From Chloroflexota bacterium (lineage in GTDB: Bacteria; Chloroflexota; Dehalococcoidia; UBA1127; JACQUN01), in assembly GCA_016210285.1 (NCBI GenBank), contig JACQUN010000171.1, forward strand, positions 1-8,059: a stretch of DNA of 8,059 bases, given 5' to 3'. Below, one piece after another: positions 1-5,222 of this stretch (its first letter is position 1; every line of letters starts with the position of its first letter). Made by a program: the position numbers and the translations under genes. The notes beneath the pieces are model-generated. The model made no database searches and had not been told where the DNA came from. It worked only from the letters and a program-made list of their open reading frames with translations.

Positions 1-1
1 G

Positions 2-229
2 CACGGGGAGATGGAGAATCGGCTGCACTGGGTGCGAGAGGTGACCTTTGATGAGGACCGCTGCCAGGTGCGCACGGGGACTGCGCCGCAGGTGATGGCA
101 GCGCTCCGGAACACGGTCATCGGGCTGATCCGGCTGGCTGGGGGACGAAACATCGCAGCATCGCAGCGACGCTACGCTGCCCATCCCAGGGAAGCCCTCG
201 CCCTGGCCGGAGTGCATACCTGTGGATAA
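2..229 (+). CDS. ISAs1-family transposase, C-terminal part (5' end outside window)
   Basis: The open frame enters from the left edge in frame 2 and ends at TAA 227-229, giving 75 C-terminal residues. It begins HGEMENRLHWVREVTFDEDR and continues through QVRTG-APQVMAALRN-IGLIRLAG. This is the conserved end of ISAs1-family (H-repeat-associated) DDE transposases, where the (G/H)xxxEN-LHWV-DV-F-ED motif carries the catalytic glutamate; here that is the E of MEN. The ATG at position 11 is internal and is not a start. The TAA stop lies inside the 8-bp sequence duplicated by the neighbouring IS1595 insertion, so that insertion did not change this protein. Whether the rest of the gene is intact cannot be seen. 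Family assignment is from remembered motifs and is fairly secure. Confidence 0.85.
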   Translation, partial: HGEMENRLHWVREVTFDEDRCQVRTGTAPQVMAALRNTVIGLIRLAGGRNIAASQRRYAAHPREALALAGVHTCG

Positions 230-234
230 CTAAA
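227..234. repeat. Left target-site duplication of the IS1595 element
   Basis: TAACTAAA directly precedes the left inverted repeat and is identical to the copy at 1570-1577. It includes the TAA stop codon of the upstream ISAs1-family transposase. Confidence 0.93.
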
Positions 235-258
235 GGTAATTATCCCTTGACATCACGG
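235..258 (+). repeat. Left terminal inverted repeat of the IS1595 element
   Basis: Starts GGTAATTATCCC, continues TTGACATCACGG and is the exact reverse complement of 1546-1569 over all 24 bases. Each repeat contains an inward-facing TTGACA hexamer, here at 247-252. Confidence 0.93.
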
Positions 259-269
259 ATGGAGGTGTG

Positions 270-512
270 CTAAGATGGTTTTGGGCGACGAAGGAAGAAG
301 GTCACAAGAAGGATGTGATTGGCTAATAGAAGGAAGTCGTGACTCAGGGCTTCCCATCCGCCCTCTTTATGTGTACCGACCTGAGATGCCAACAAATCCA
401 GCATACTATCTAGTGCTTGCTGAAAGGCCGCAGCAACAGTCTGAGGAGAGGTGTCCAAAACAACCTGAGTTATATCTCCTGTGGTGTGTAGGAACGAGTA
501 TTCGTACTCCAT
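270..512 (-). CDS. Small passenger protein of the IS, DUF4177-like
   Basis: An 80-aa protein encoded inside the IS downstream of, and in the same direction as, the transposase gene, separated from it by about 80 bases. GGAGG stands 6 bases before the ATG. It begins MEYEYSFL and ends GGWEALSHDFLLLANHILLVTFFLRRPKPS over two adjoining stretches (GGWEALSHDF, then a hydrophobic strand and RRP). The arrangement of YEYxF strand, helix, GGWExxS and a hydrophobic strand ending in RRP recalls the small DUF4177-type fold (YKVV ... EGWELVS ... FLKR). That resemblance is remembered pattern matching, not a search. No catalytic motif is visible and the function is unknown. An overlapping plus-strand frame exists but looks less protein-like. 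It may be a passenger or an accessory transposition factor. Confidence 0.55.
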   Translation of the reverse strand: MEYEYSFLHTTGDITQVVLDTSPQTVAAAFQQALDSMLDLLASQVGTHKEGGWEALSHDFLLLANHILLVTFFLRRPKPS

Positions 513-533
513 CCAAAGCCTCCGAGGTGCAAA

Positions 534-644
534 ATGCCCAAGAACGAACCTAAGCCCAAGCCACTGACCGAGCAGGAATTCGATGAGGTTATCAAGAAGG
601 TGCTCCGCCCTGTGCCGAAGGAAGGCGATTCAAAATCAGGGTGA
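534..644 (+). CDS. Possible 36-aa lysine/proline-rich small protein in the IS
   Basis: A plus-strand frame of 36 aa starting at ATG 534, with GAGGTG just upstream. It reads MPKNEPKPKPLTEQEFDEV, then IKKVLRPVPKEGDSKSG: a charged KPKP leader, one predicted helix (LTEQEFDEVIKKVL) and a flexible tail. Small proteins with a basic/proline start followed by LTxEEFxxxLxKV are familiar from bacterial genomes, but no function is known to me. It runs divergently from the 80-aa passenger gene (starts 21 bases apart) and overlaps the 3' end of the transposase gene on the opposite strand by 53 bases. Composition and ribosome binding site argue for a real gene; small size and overlap argue against. Confidence 0.4.
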   Translation: MPKNEPKPKPLTEQEFDEVIKKVLRPVPKEGDSKSG

Positions 645-1500
645 ACATGGGGGTTTCATCTCCCCGATGATTGTAGCGGAAAACATAGGCATCCAGATAT
701 CCCTGAAGGTGCTGAGGGCTGACATGGCGGTTGACACCCACGATACCGTTCTTGACGATGCTCCAAAGCCCTTCCACGTTGTTGACGTGGGCAGTCCCGC
801 TCACGTACTGCTTGGCGACATGCTGGACACGTTCATGGGCATATCCCAGGTTTCCCAGCCTATCGTAGCTATGCAGTTCATCGGTAAAAATAGTGGTCGT
901 GCCCGTGGGGGGAATGTGCTCCCTGAGAATGGGGATCAGGTCTTTTGCCTGGACACTCCCCGTGACTTTCACCACGGCCTTGCCACCACGTTCCACCAAG
1001 CCCACGGCGATGGTCTTGCCGCCAGCGCCACGGCCACGCACATGGCTACGCTTGCTTTCATGGCGGTTGATGTCCTTCCCGCCAATGTAGGTCTCATCAA
1101 CCTCAACATCTCCGAAGAGTTTGTGCCCGTCGTCTTGGGCCATGAGCTTGCGAATCTGGGTGAACATTCTCCAGGCTGTTTTGTAGGTAACGCCGAGTTC
1201 CCGTTCAAGTTGCTTCGCGGAGATGCCCATGCGGGTAGAAGCCATAAGGAACATGGCGTGGAGCCAAAAGCGCAAGGGTGTGGGCGAATGGTCAATGATG
1301 GTTCCGGCCAGAGGGGACACCTGGGTGCCACACACGCCGCAACTATAGACCTTACGAGTTCTAATCCGGTAGTGCTTCGTCACCTGCTGGCAGGACTTGC
1401 ACGTGATTCCATTCGGATAGAGGAGATTCACGATGTGCTCTAGGGCTGTATCATCATCGGAAAACTTGGCGTTGAAATCTGCGATAGAGAAGCTCTTCAT
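592..1500 (-). CDS. IS1595-family (ISXO2-like) transposase
   Basis: A DDE transposase of 302 aa catalysing movement of the surrounding element. The N-terminal region has a zinc ribbon (CKSC at 34-37, CGVC at 54-57), followed by a helix-turn-helix-like stretch (about 92-115, ISAKQLERELGVTYKTAWRM). The catalytic triad is probably D135 (VEVDETYIGG), D207 (IFTDELHSYDRL) and E243 in HVNNVEGLWSIVK, which is typical of IS1595. The C-terminus has the usual FRYNHR-F-LIL motif. ATG at 1500 is chosen because AGGAG lies 7 bases upstream and it follows the promoter. A longer in-frame start at 1557 would lie inside the inverted repeat and is unlikely. No frameshift or stop is seen, so the enzyme looks intact. 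The IS numbering of close relatives cannot be given from memory. Confidence 0.92.
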   Translation of the reverse strand: MKSFSIADFNAKFSDDDTALEHIVNLLYPNGITCKSCQQVTKHYRIRTRKVYSCGVCGTQVSPLAGTIIDHSPTPLRFWLHAMFLMASTRMGISAKQLERELGVTYKTAWRMFTQIRKLMAQDDGHKLFGDVEVDETYIGGKDINRHESKRSHVRGRGAGGKTIAVGLVERGGKAVVKVTGSVQAKDLIPILREHIPPTGTTTIFTDELHSYDRLGNLGYAHERVQHVAKQYVSGTAHVNNVEGLWSIVKNGIVGVNRHVSPQHLQGYLDAYVFRYNHRGDETPMFTLILNRLPSAQGGAPS

Positions 1501-1528
1501 TGTTCCGCTCCTATCTTGCTCTGGCTTC

Positions 1529-1557
1529 ATCCTATCACAGTCTAGCCGTGATGTCAA
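1529..1557 (-). promoter_or_regulatory. Transposase promoter, -35 inside the right inverted repeat
   Basis: On the minus strand TTGACA (1557-1552) is followed, after exactly 17 bases, by TAGGAT (1534-1529), which matches TATAAT at 4 of 6 positions. The ATG chosen for the transposase is about 29 bases beyond the -10 box, with AGGAG in between. The -35 box lies within the transposase-binding repeat, so bound transposase could repress its own promoter; that part is inference. Confidence 0.65.
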
Positions 1558-1569
1558 GGGATAATTACC
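1546..1569 (-). repeat. Right terminal inverted repeat of the IS1595 element
   Basis: The exact reverse complement of 235-258. Its inward-facing TTGACA (1552-1557, minus strand) doubles as the -35 box of the transposase promoter. Confidence 0.93.
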
Positions 1570-1577
1570 TAACTAAA
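1570..1577. repeat. Right target-site duplication of the IS1595 element
   Basis: TAACTAAA directly follows the right inverted repeat and matches 227-234 in all 8 bases. The 8-bp length agrees with the IS1595 family. Confidence 0.93.
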
Positions 1578-1585
1578 AGACCCTG
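1570..1585 (+). mobile_element. Severed right end of the ISAs1-family element
   Basis: With the IS1595 element and one target copy removed, the ISAs1 transposase stop codon is followed directly by TAACTAAAAGACCCTG. ISAs1-family inverted repeats typically start CAGGG, so the CCCTG at 1581-1585 is the likely outer right end of that element. The match to the family end is inference. Comparison with the left end outside this window, and an 8-bp duplication matching 1586-1593 (CATCCCAG), would confirm it. Confidence 0.55.
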
Positions 1586-1598
1586 CATCCCAGAAGGG

Positions 1599-1627
1599 TT
1601 GACAAGCCCTTGCCTCTTTGGTAGAGT
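1599..1627 (+). promoter_or_regulatory. lexA promoter
   Basis: TTGACA (1599-1604), a 17-base spacer and TAGAGT (1622-1627; 4 of 6 matches to TATAAT) precede the SOS box and lexA. It starts 14 bases after the proposed end of the ISAs1-family element, so the insertions stopped just short of it. Confidence 0.7.
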
Positions 1628-1633
1628 ACGGTA

Positions 1634-1645
1634 GAACATTCGTTC
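1634..1645. promoter_or_regulatory. LexA (SOS) box
   Basis: GAACATTCGTTC fits the GAAC-N4-GTTC palindrome recognised by LexA in Gram-positive bacteria and several related phyla. It starts 7 bases after the -10 hexamer, about where transcription should begin, so bound LexA would block its own gene. Autoregulation is known for LexA in general; here it is inferred from the site. Confidence 0.85.
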
Positions 1646-1672
1646 ATTGCCTATCGGTAAGAAGGAGCCATT

Positions 1673-2335
1673 ATGCTGGGCGCCAGACAGAAACTCTCTG
1701 ACAAGCAAGAGCGGATGCTGGGGTTCATTCGCACCTTCATTCGGGAACAGGGCTACCCCCCCACCATACGGGACATTCAGCGGGGGTGTGAGATCAGCTC
1801 CACCTCAGTGGTGGACTACAACCTCCACATCCTGCAGCGAGAGGGCTACCTGCGCCGCTCGCCTGACATCTCCCGTGGCATCGAGCTGCTGGGAGCGGGG
1901 AGGGAACGTCCTCGCGCCAGCCCCGACACCGTCTCCATCCCTCTGATAGGTTACATCGCTGCTGGCGAACCGTTGCCGGTCTTCTCCGGCGAGTCCTGGT
2001 CGCTGGAGGCGATGGAGACGCTGGAGCTACCGACAGCTCTGGTTGCCAGCAAGGGAAAGGTGTATGGGCTGCGGGTGCGCGGGCTCTCCATGATCGATGC
2101 CCTGATTGACGACGGCGACATTGTCCTCTTGGAGGCCACGGGGCAGCCTCGGGACGGGGAGATGGTCGCAGCCTGGCTCCAGGACGAAAAGGCGGCCACC
2201 CTGAAGCGGATCTACCGCGAAGGCAACCGCGTGCGCCTCCAGCCCGCCAACAGCCAGATGGAGCCCATCTACACCCACCCAGAGAACGTCCAGGTGCAGG
2301 GGCGGGTGGTTGGGGTGCTGCGGCTGCTGCGATAG
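1673..2335 (+). CDS. lexA: LexA repressor, SOS regulator
   Basis: A 220-aa cytosolic repressor of DNA-damage genes that cuts itself when RecA filaments form. The N-terminal winged helix (about 8-72) contains GYPPTIRDIQRGCEISSTSV and the recognition region up to REGYLRR. The C-terminal S24 peptidase domain has the Ala97-Gly98 cleavage site in YIAAGEP, the nucleophile Ser139 in VRGLSMIDALIDDGD and the general-base Lys178 in ATLKRIY. The length is slightly above the usual 200-210. ATG 1673 has AAGGAG 5 bases upstream. It is transcribed alone from an SOS-controlled promoter and is separated from the ilv operon by hairpins and a new promoter. All key residues are present. Confidence 0.96.
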   Translation: MLGARQKLSDKQERMLGFIRTFIREQGYPPTIRDIQRGCEISSTSVVDYNLHILQREGYLRRSPDISRGIELLGAGRERPRASPDTVSIPLIGYIAAGEPLPVFSGESWSLEAMETLELPTALVASKGKVYGLRVRGLSMIDALIDDGDIVLLEATGQPRDGEMVAAWLQDEKAATLKRIYREGNRVRLQPANSQMEPIYTHPENVQVQGRVVGVLRLLR

Positions 2336-2349
2336 GGCTTCAGCCAGAA

Positions 2350-2382
2350 CTGGGGATGCCCCAGCTCAGGGCACCCCTGAGC
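2350..2382 (+). terminator. Tandem hairpins after lexA, possible terminator
   Basis: Two adjoining perfect stems: CTGGGG-ATG-CCCCAG (2350-2364) and GCTCAGGG-CAC-CCCTGAGC (2364-2382). They share base 2364 and follow the lexA stop by 14 bases. No T-run follows, so this is not a classical intrinsic terminator. The hairpins may still stop or protect the lexA transcript, or bring in a factor. Confidence 0.4.
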
Positions 2383-2407
2383 CCTGCCGTTATGCTAAGT
2401 ACACCTC

Positions 2408-2437
2408 TTGACATTGCGGTGGCCAGTGCGCTATCAT
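2408..2437 (+). promoter_or_regulatory. Promoter of the ilvB T-box leader
   Basis: TTGACA (2408-2413, perfect -35), an 18-base spacer and TATCAT (2432-2437, 5 of 6). Transcription would begin near 2444, shortly before the T-box fold, giving a leader of about 350 bases ahead of ilvB. Confidence 0.8.
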
Positions 2438-2464
2438 AGAAAGGCTTTTTGACAACCCGTCCAG

Positions 2465-2734
2465 AACGCTTGGAAAGGGAGTAGTAGCGGCCCTCCCTGC
2501 TTCAGAGAGTTGGCGCAAGGTGTGAGGCCAATAGCAGCGGAGCCGTGAACTCGCCCTGGAGCGGCTGGCCCGAGGCAGAGGAGCAAGGCCAGGCCATCCT
2601 GTTGGCCTCTCACCCGCTGTTCCTTTGGGGTAGGACCAGACGGCGGTTCCGTTATCACCACGAGCTGTTCTTCGTCAAGGACAAGGAGGGTGGTACCGCG
2701 GGCAAAGTCCCGCCCCTTTGGGGCGGGACTTTTT
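2465..2734 (+). promoter_or_regulatory. T-box riboswitch, probable leucine (CUC) specifier
   Basis: An untranslated leader that senses tRNA charging. Recognisable parts in order are the AGTAG segment of Stem I (2480-2484), AGAGAG of the distal bulge (2504-2509), GGCGCAAGGTGTGAGGCC (2512-2529), the specifier region GTGAACTCGCCCTGGAGC, the conserved CCGTTATC (2649-2656) and the hallmark T-box AGGGTGGTACCGCG (2687-2700). Directly after GAA in the specifier loop stands CTC (2550-2552), a leucine codon, as in the Bacillus ilv-leu leader. UGGU in the T-box would pair with a tRNA ending ACCA, which fits tRNA-Leu. Uncharged tRNA would stabilise the antiterminator (GGG 2688-2690 with CCC 2709-2711) and prevent the terminator. 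The specifier reading is by alignment to remembered examples; the class call is secure. Confidence 0.93.
2705..2734 (+). terminator. Intrinsic terminator of the T-box leader
   Basis: AAGTCCCGCCCC (2705-2716), loop TTT and GGGGCGGGACTT (2720-2731) make a perfect 12-bp stem running into T5 (2730-2734). The left arm includes bases needed for the antiterminator, so the two folds exclude each other. Confidence 0.93.
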
Positions 2735-2801
2735 CGTAGTAGCCCTTAGATAGGATACAAAATAATCCCCATAGAGGGGATAGCGGAGAGGTTGGTGCGC
2801 A

Positions 2802-4496
2802 ATGGAGCTCACCGGTAGACAGATGGTCTGCGAGAGCCTGCTACGGGAAGGCGTGGAGGTGGTGTTCGGCATCCCGGGCGGGGCCATCCTTCCCCTGTAC
2901 CAGACCCTGCCCGAATACCCTGCCATACGCCACATCCTGGTGCGCCACGAGCAGGCCGCAGCCATGGCTGCCGATGGGTACGCCCGCGTCACTGGGAAGG
3001 TGGGGGTCTGCTGGGCGACCTCAGGCCCCGGAGCCACCAACCTGGTGACCGGCATCGCCTGCGCCCAGATGGACTCGGTCCCCCTGGTGGCCATTACCGG
3101 GCAGGTCGCCCGAGCGGGCATCGGCACCGACGCCTTCCAGGAGACCGATATCGTGGGGATCACGGTGCCCATCAGCAAGCACGGCTACCTGGTGCGTCGG
3201 GCGGCAGACATCCCCCAGGTGATCAAGGAGGCGTTCTACATTGCGTCCAGCGGGCGCCCGGGCCCGGTGGTGGTAGACATCCCGAGGGACGTCTTCGTGG
3301 AGGCCGGGGAGTTCCACTACCCCGAGACCGTGGACCTGCCAGGCTACAAGCCCGTCCTGGATGGTCACCCGGCCCAGCTCAAGCGGGCAGCCAAGCTCAT
3401 TGCCGAGGCCAAGCGCCCGGTGATCCTGGCGGGACACGGCGTCACCATCTCCCGCGCCTTCGAGGAGCTTCGGGAGCTGGCAGAGAAGGCCCAGATCCCC
3501 GTTGTCACCACCCTTCTCGGCCTCAGCAGCTTTCCGGAGGACCACCCGCTGTACGTGGCCATGCCAGGGATGCACGGCGCCGCCTATGCGAGCATGGCGA
3601 TCAACGAGTCGGACCTGCTGGTGGCGGTGGGCATGCGCTTCGACGACCGGGTCACCGGGCGCGTCAGCAGCTTTGCCCCCAACGCCAAGGTGATTCACAT
3701 TGACATCGACCCCGCCGAGATCGGCAAGAACGTCCGGGTGACGGTGCCCATCGTCGGCGACCTGAGGCGGGTGCTCGCGCAGCTTCTCCCCCTCGTCGAG
3801 CCGGCCACCCGCCCGGAGTGGCTGGCCCGCATCGAGGAAGCCCGCAAGGAGCACCCCCTCCAGGTCCGGGAGTCCGACAAGCTCCTGCCCCAGTATGTGG
3901 TGCAACAGCTCTCCGAGGCGACCCAGGGGCGGGCCGTCATTGTGACCGGGGTGGGCCAGCACCAGATGTGGACGGCCCAGCTCTACCGGTTCGCGGAGCC
4001 CAACCTGATGCTCACCTCCGGCGGGCTGGGGTCCATGGGGTACGAGCTTCCCGCCGCCGTGGGCGCCCAGGTGGGCCGCCCTGACAAGACGGTCTGGTCC
4101 ATCGCCGGGGATGGCGGGTTCCAGATGACCATGTATGAGCTGGCTACCATGGTGGAGGAGCAGATCCCGGTCAAGATCGCCCTGTTCAACAACTCCTTCC
4201 TTGGTATGGTGCGCCAGTGGCAGGACCTCTTCTACAAGAAGACCTATGTCGCCACCTACTACAAGCGCAACCCTGACTTCGTCATGCTGGCCCAGGCCTT
4301 CGGCATGCCAGGGATCCGGGTTACGCGCAAGGACGAGGTCATGCCCGCCATTCAGAGCGCGATGGAGCACAAGGGCCCGGTCCTGGTGGACTTCCGTGTG
4401 GAGCAGGAGGAGAACGTCTATCCCATGATCCCGCCCGGCACCACCGTCCAGGAGCTGATCGAGGACCCCAATCTGCAACTGGAGGTGATGGCGTGA
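2802..4496 (+). CDS. ilvB: Acetohydroxyacid synthase large (catalytic) subunit
   Basis: A ThDP- and FAD-dependent enzyme that condenses two pyruvates to acetolactate, or pyruvate with 2-ketobutyrate to acetohydroxybutyrate. This is the first common step to valine, leucine and isoleucine. At 564 aa it has the usual length. The N-terminal ThDP-binding domain has VFGIPGGAILPLYQ (21-34) and catalytic Glu50 in VRHEQAAAMAADGYAR. The middle FAD-linked domain lies at about 190-335 (KRPVILAGHGV, VGMRFDDRVTGR). The C-terminal domain has the ThDP-Mg motif GDGG (436-439) through NN (463-464), followed by SFLGMVRQWQ. GGAGAGG lies 10 bases before the ATG. It is the first gene after the T-box and overlaps ilvN by 4 bases. 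No key residue is missing. The tight link to ilvN argues for the biosynthetic enzyme over related ThDP enzymes. Confidence 0.97.
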   Translation: MELTGRQMVCESLLREGVEVVFGIPGGAILPLYQTLPEYPAIRHILVRHEQAAAMAADGYARVTGKVGVCWATSGPGATNLVTGIACAQMDSVPLVAITGQVARAGIGTDAFQETDIVGITVPISKHGYLVRRAADIPQVIKEAFYIASSGRPGPVVVDIPRDVFVEAGEFHYPETVDLPGYKPVLDGHPAQLKRAAKLIAEAKRPVILAGHGVTISRAFEELRELAEKAQIPVVTTLLGLSSFPEDHPLYVAMPGMHGAAYASMAINESDLLVAVGMRFDDRVTGRVSSFAPNAKVIHIDIDPAEIGKNVRVTVPIVGDLRRVLAQLLPLVEPATRPEWLARIEEARKEHPLQVRESDKLLPQYVVQQLSEATQGRAVIVTGVGQHQMWTAQLYRFAEPNLMLTSGGLGSMGYELPAAVGAQVGRPDKTVWSIAGDGGFQMTMYELATMVEEQIPVKIALFNNSFLGMVRQWQDLFYKKTYVATYYKRNPDFVMLAQAFGMPGIRVTRKDEVMPAIQSAMEHKGPVLVDFRVEQEENVYPMIPPGTTVQELIEDPNLQLEVMA

Positions 4497-5026
4497 TAGC
4501 AGACCAGGAGCATACCATTGTTGCCCTGGTGCGGGACCAGCCTGGCGTCCTCAACCGGGTGGCCAGCCTCATCCGCCGGCGGGGCTTCAACATCTCCAGC
4601 CTCGCCGTCGGCCACTCGGAGATCCCCGACCTGTCCCGCATGATCTTCATCGTGGACGGGGACGAGGCCATCGTAGAGCAGGTCACCAAGCAGCTCCGCA
4701 AGCTCATCGACGTGGTGAGGGTCTCGGACATCAGCGCCGAGAACATCATCAGCCGGGAGCTGGCGCTGATCCAGGTCAAGGCCACCGCCCACACCAGGAG
4801 CGAGATCATGCAGCTTGTGGACATCTTCCGGGCCGCTATCGTGGACGTGGCTCCCGAGTCCGTGATCATCGAGGTCACCGGTGACGAGGAGAAGCTGGAG
4901 TCGCTGCTGCGGCTGCTGAGGCCCTTCGGCATCAAAGAGATCATGCGCAGCGGCCGCCTGGCCATGGTGCGGGGAATGGCTGCGGCAGAGGCGGAAGGCA
5001 GGGAGCGGAGCAACGGCCACGGGTAG
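4493..5026 (+). CDS. ilvN: Acetohydroxyacid synthase small (regulatory) subunit
   Basis: A 177-aa regulatory partner of IlvB that raises its activity and normally mediates valine feedback inhibition. An N-terminal ACT domain (about 7-80) contains DQPGVLNRVASLIRRRGFNI, the glycine/asparagine loop where valine binds in relatives. The C-terminal small-subunit domain (about 88-160) contains RELALIQVKA, IIEVTGDEEKLESLLRLL and GIKEIMRSGRLAM. The GTG start lies in GTGA shared with the ilvB stop, and GGAGGT stands 6 bases upstream inside ilvB, so the two are almost certainly translationally coupled. A charged tail (AAAEAEGRERSNGHG) extends slightly past the usual end. Some authors would name it ilvH. 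Confidence 0.95.
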   Translation: MIADQEHTIVALVRDQPGVLNRVASLIRRRGFNISSLAVGHSEIPDLSRMIFIVDGDEAIVEQVTKQLRKLIDVVRVSDISAENIISRELALIQVKATAHTRSEIMQLVDIFRAAIVDVAPESVIIEVTGDEEKLESLLRLLRPFGIKEIMRSGRLAMVRGMAAAEAEGRERSNGHG

Positions 5027-5222
5027 GTGGCTCGGCTGGGTCTGCGGGCTGGCTATCCCAGAGCCCTGCATGGGCCGCTATCCCAACCGCTTGACACATT
5101 GAGGGTAGCTACGCGGAGTCACCCGAAGGAGCCCCTCGCCAAAGCCTGCCCTGAGTTTGACGAAGGGCTCAGCATAACACGGTAGGGATTGTGGAACCGC
5201 TGACGTTGAGAGGAAGGACATC
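5027..5222. other. ilvN-ilvC spacer with small repeats
   Basis: This 196-bp gap holds no ORF that I can support. It contains two copies of GCTATCCCA (5052-5060, 5077-5085), a lone TTGACA (5091-5096) without a convincing -10 box at 16-18 bases, and a 21-bp GCCCT...AGGGC element (5148-5168). AGGAAGGA (5211-5218) serves ilvC. No terminator with a T-run is seen, so ilvC is probably transcribed with ilvBN, though mRNA processing here is possible. Confidence 0.5.
5148..5168. repeat. Probable dispersed GCCCTGAG-CGAAGGGC repeat
   Basis: A 21-bp imperfect palindrome beginning GCCCTGAG and ending CGAAGGGC, with the middle TTTGA. It resembles at about 18 of 21 positions a short interspersed sequence (GCCCTGAGCC...TCGAAGGGC) that recurs between genes of many GC-rich bacteria. 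GAGCCC (5129-5134) and GGGCTC (5165-5170) could also pair around it. Only one copy is in this window, so its repeat status is from memory. Confidence 0.4.

Larger units (their letters stand above)
235..1569 (-). mobile_element. Complete IS1595-family insertion sequence (1335 bp)
   Basis: The element is bounded by perfect 24-bp terminal inverted repeats (235-258 and 1546-1569) and flanked by identical 8-bp target copies TAACTAAA (227-234 and 1570-1577). Eight-base duplications and a single DDE transposase with an N-terminal zinc ribbon fit the IS1595 family. The transposase reads on the minus strand from the right end. About 330 bp beyond its stop codon, up to the left end, hold passenger ORFs. 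Perfect repeats and perfect target copies suggest a recent insertion that may still be active. It sits inside the end of an older ISAs1-family element. Confidence 0.93.

Noticed and set aside
275..553. 92-aa plus-strand ORF at the left end of the IS, with GGAGGT 8 bases before its ATG
   Set aside because: The opposite-strand 80-aa frame looks more like a protein and has an equally good ribosome binding site. The possible TAAGAT box from the left repeat overlaps this ATG, so the GGAGGT would not be in the transcript. Not fully excluded.
583..1443. 286-aa plus-strand ORF opposite the IS1595 transposase
   Set aside because: It is the antisense shadow of a gene with zinc ribbon, DDE residues, promoter and ribosome binding site; its own product shows no family features.
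1501..1557. Longer N-terminus of the transposase (start at 1557)
   Set aside because: It would begin inside the terminal repeat and within the promoter; ATG 1500 has AGGAG at 7 bases.
3021..4478. 485-aa minus-strand ORF across ilvB
   Set aside because: A histidine-, glycine- and leucine-rich shadow of a GC-rich gene, opposite a clearly identified enzyme.
5091..5119. Possible ilvC promoter from TTGACA at 5091
   Set aside because: No acceptable -10 hexamer at 16-18 bases (CGGAGT at 17); a lone -35-like match is weak evidence.
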